Part shown: piece after piece, positions 31,892 to 32,973 of the stretch
Numbering within the stretch: the stretch's first letter is position 1
Layout of the letters: each line of letters begins with the position of its first letter
Source: Methanobacteriota archaeon
Lineage (GTDB): Archaea > Thermoplasmatota > Thermoplasmata > RBG-16-68-12
Assembly (NCBI GenBank): GCA_005878525.1
Contig: VBMB01000143.1
Span: 1-32,973 of the forward strand
DNA length: 32,973 bases
Direction: 5' to 3'
Translations under genes and position numbers: made by a program
Notes under the pieces: model-generated
Seen by the model: only the letters and a program-made list of their open reading frames with translations
Databases searched by the model: none
What the model was told of the DNA's origin: nothing

Positions 31892-31901
31892 ATCTTTAAC
31901 C
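31892..31901 (+). promoter_or_regulatory. TATA-like box of the acetyl-CoA synthetase gene
   Basis: ATCTTTAACC lies about 65 bases before ATG 31961 and would give a leader of about 35-40 bases containing GGGGAA shortly before the start. It faces away from the MFS promoter. Confidence 0.45.
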
Positions 31902-31960
31902 TGGAAAGGCTCTACGGCCACCTGTCGGCCGGACAACGGGTCGGTTCGCGGGGAACGTCC

Positions 31961-32973
31961 ATGGTCGTCTCTAGCGCAACGATTGACAGCCTGCTGAAGG
32001 AGAGAGAGCAGTACCCGCCTTCGGCGGCCTTCCGAAAGAGCACCCACTTGAAGAACGACACGTTCCGCCAAGACGCCGCGAAGGATCCAGGGGCCTTCTG
32101 GTCGCGCATGGCGAAGGAACTCGAGTGGATCGCCCCCTGGTCGAAGGTCCTCGAGTGGAACCCGCCCTTCGCCAAGTGGTTCCTCGACGGAAAGCTCAAC
32201 GTCTCCGCGAATTGCCTGGACCGTCATCTGGCCGGACCCCGTCGGAACAAGGCCGCGCTCGTCTGGGAGGGCGAGCCGGGAGAACGCCGAGTCCTGACGT
32301 ACCACGACATGTGGCGGGAGGTCAGTCGCTTCGCGAACGTCCTCAAAGGCCTGGGCGTGAAGCGGGGGGACCGGGTCACGATCTACATGCCCATGATCCC
32401 GGAGCTCCCGATCGCGATGCTCGCCTGCGCCCGCGTCGGCGCCGTGCACAGCGTGATCTTCGGGGGCTTCAGTGCGCGCGCGATCCGGGACCGGGCCGGG
32501 GACGCGGAGACCCGCGTCATCGTGACGGCGGATGGCGGCTACCGCCGCGGGACCGTCCTGCCGCTGAAGAAGATCGTCGACGAAGCCGTCGCCGGTCTGG
32601 ATGTCGTCCAGCACGTCGTCGTCTTCAAACGCGCCGGCATCGAGGTCTCGATGCGGGAGGGGCGCGACCATTGGTGGCACGAGCTCATGGCGAAGGCGGA
32701 CGCGGAATGCGAACCGGAGGCGATGGACGCCACGGACCCGCTGTTCCTCCTCTACACGTCCGGCACGACGGGGAAGCCGAAGGGGATCCAGCATTCGACG
32801 GGAGGGTATCTGGTCGGCGTCGCGACGACGATGAAGTACGTCTTCGACCTGAAGGACGAAGACCTGTTCTGGTGCACCGCGGACATCGGGTGGGTGACCG
32901 GCCATTCGTACATCGTGTACGGTCCCCTCGCGAATGGCGCGAGCGTCTTCATGTACGAAGGCGCGCCGGATTG
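31961..32973 (+). CDS. acs: Acetyl-CoA synthetase (AMP-forming), 3' end missing
   Basis: The frame from ATG 31961 stays open to the window edge (337 complete codons). It encodes the N-terminal half of acetyl-CoA synthetase, which activates acetate with ATP and CoA to acetyl-CoA. Landmarks are the AcsN-type region ([41 protein letters not shown]), [38 protein letters not shown], the P-loop-like [12 protein letters not shown] near residues 265-276, and [21 protein letters not shown]. The extended N terminus and [12 protein letters not shown] are typical of acetate or propionate enzymes rather than long-chain fatty acid ligases. The start is not supported by a strong ribosome binding site. It is divergent from the MFS transporter. 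Confidence 0.9.
   Translation, partial: MVVSSATIDSLLKEREQYPPSAAFRKSTHLKNDTFRQDAAKDPGAFWSRMAKELEWIAPWSKVLEWNPPFAKWFLDGKLNVSANCLDRHLAGPRRNKAALVWEGEPGERRVLTYHDMWREVSRFANVLKGLGVKRGDRVTIYMPMIPELPIAMLACARVGAVHSVIFGGFSARAIRDRAGDAETRVIVTADGGYRRGTVLPLKKIVDEAVAGLDVVQHVVVFKRAGIEVSMREGRDHWWHELMAKADAECEPEAMDATDPLFLLYTSGTTGKPKGIQHSTGGYLVGVATTMKYVFDLKDEDLFWCTADIGWVTGHSYIVYGPLANGASVFMYEGAPD

Noticed and set aside
31874-32905. Long minus-strand reading frame of 343 codons
   Set aside because: It is antisense to the acetyl-CoA synthetase gene, whose own frame runs off the window edge; the predicted protein is Arg/Asp rich with no family features.

Overview
The window looks like part of a high-GC archaeal chromosome, most likely from an uncultured Thermoplasmatota-like lineage (inference; no rRNA or other phylogenetic marker is present). 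Three things point to archaea. Several genes have TATA-like boxes 25-31 bases before the start codon, as in leaderless archaeal transcripts: the TrmB regulator, the M29-like peptidase, the AlkD-like gene, the LhgO-like oxidase and the MFS transporter. Other genes instead have good GGAGG-type ribosome binding sites. A TrmB-family regulator, common in archaea, is present, and ATG, GTG and TTG starts are used freely.

Layout. 1-1283: the 3' part of a DUF4331 protein. 1444-12073: a surface-glycan block. It holds a nucleotide-sugar dehydrogenase with an overlapping APH-fold protein (+ strand), a four-gene minus-strand operon (NAD-dependent epimerase, a glycosidase-glycosyltransferase fusion, an ABC exporter, a second APH-fold kinase) and a divergent GalU-like uridylyltransferase. 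12298-14324: a small membrane protein behind a structured leader, a TrmB regulator and an exported CHRD protein. 14373-17015 (-): pabB and pabC for p-aminobenzoate, plus a VOC/glyoxalase gene broken by a frameshift. 17091-18485 (-): an LhgO-like FAD oxidase. 18713-19951 (+): a lone TnpB with an intact RuvC triad. 20002-23599 (-): an M29-like peptidase, a small unknown, an Ldh-family dehydrogenase and an AlkD-like glycosylase. 23730-25516 (+): an SDR overlapping a QueA-like gene. 25540-28360: a BBE-like flavoprotein and small membrane proteins. 28436-30260 (+): an LsrF-like aldolase/thiolase and a zinc alcohol dehydrogenase. 30320-31747 (-): an MHS-type MFS transporter with an operator-like palindrome. 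31961-end (+): the start of acetyl-CoA synthetase.

How the genes fit together. GalU, the nucleotide-sugar dehydrogenase and the epimerase would make UDP-glucose, a UDP-uronate and a second UDP-sugar. The fusion protein would polymerise or trim a glycan, the ABC exporter would move it or a carrier, and the two APH-like proteins may phosphorylate a sugar or lipid. The right-hand end looks catabolic: uptake, NAD(P)-linked oxidation, C-C cleavage towards acetyl-CoA, and acetate activation.

The most unusual points are the pabC gene with no ATG/GTG/TTG start (ACG with a perfect Shine-Dalgarno, or a +1 frameshift from pabB), the GH-GT2 fusion cluster with one APH protein lacking its catalytic Asp, the leader with alternative GGCACC/GGTGCC pairings, and a QueA-family gene in an apparently archaeal genome. 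No stretch longer than 300 bases lacks a gene. I saw no tRNA, rRNA or CRISPR array.
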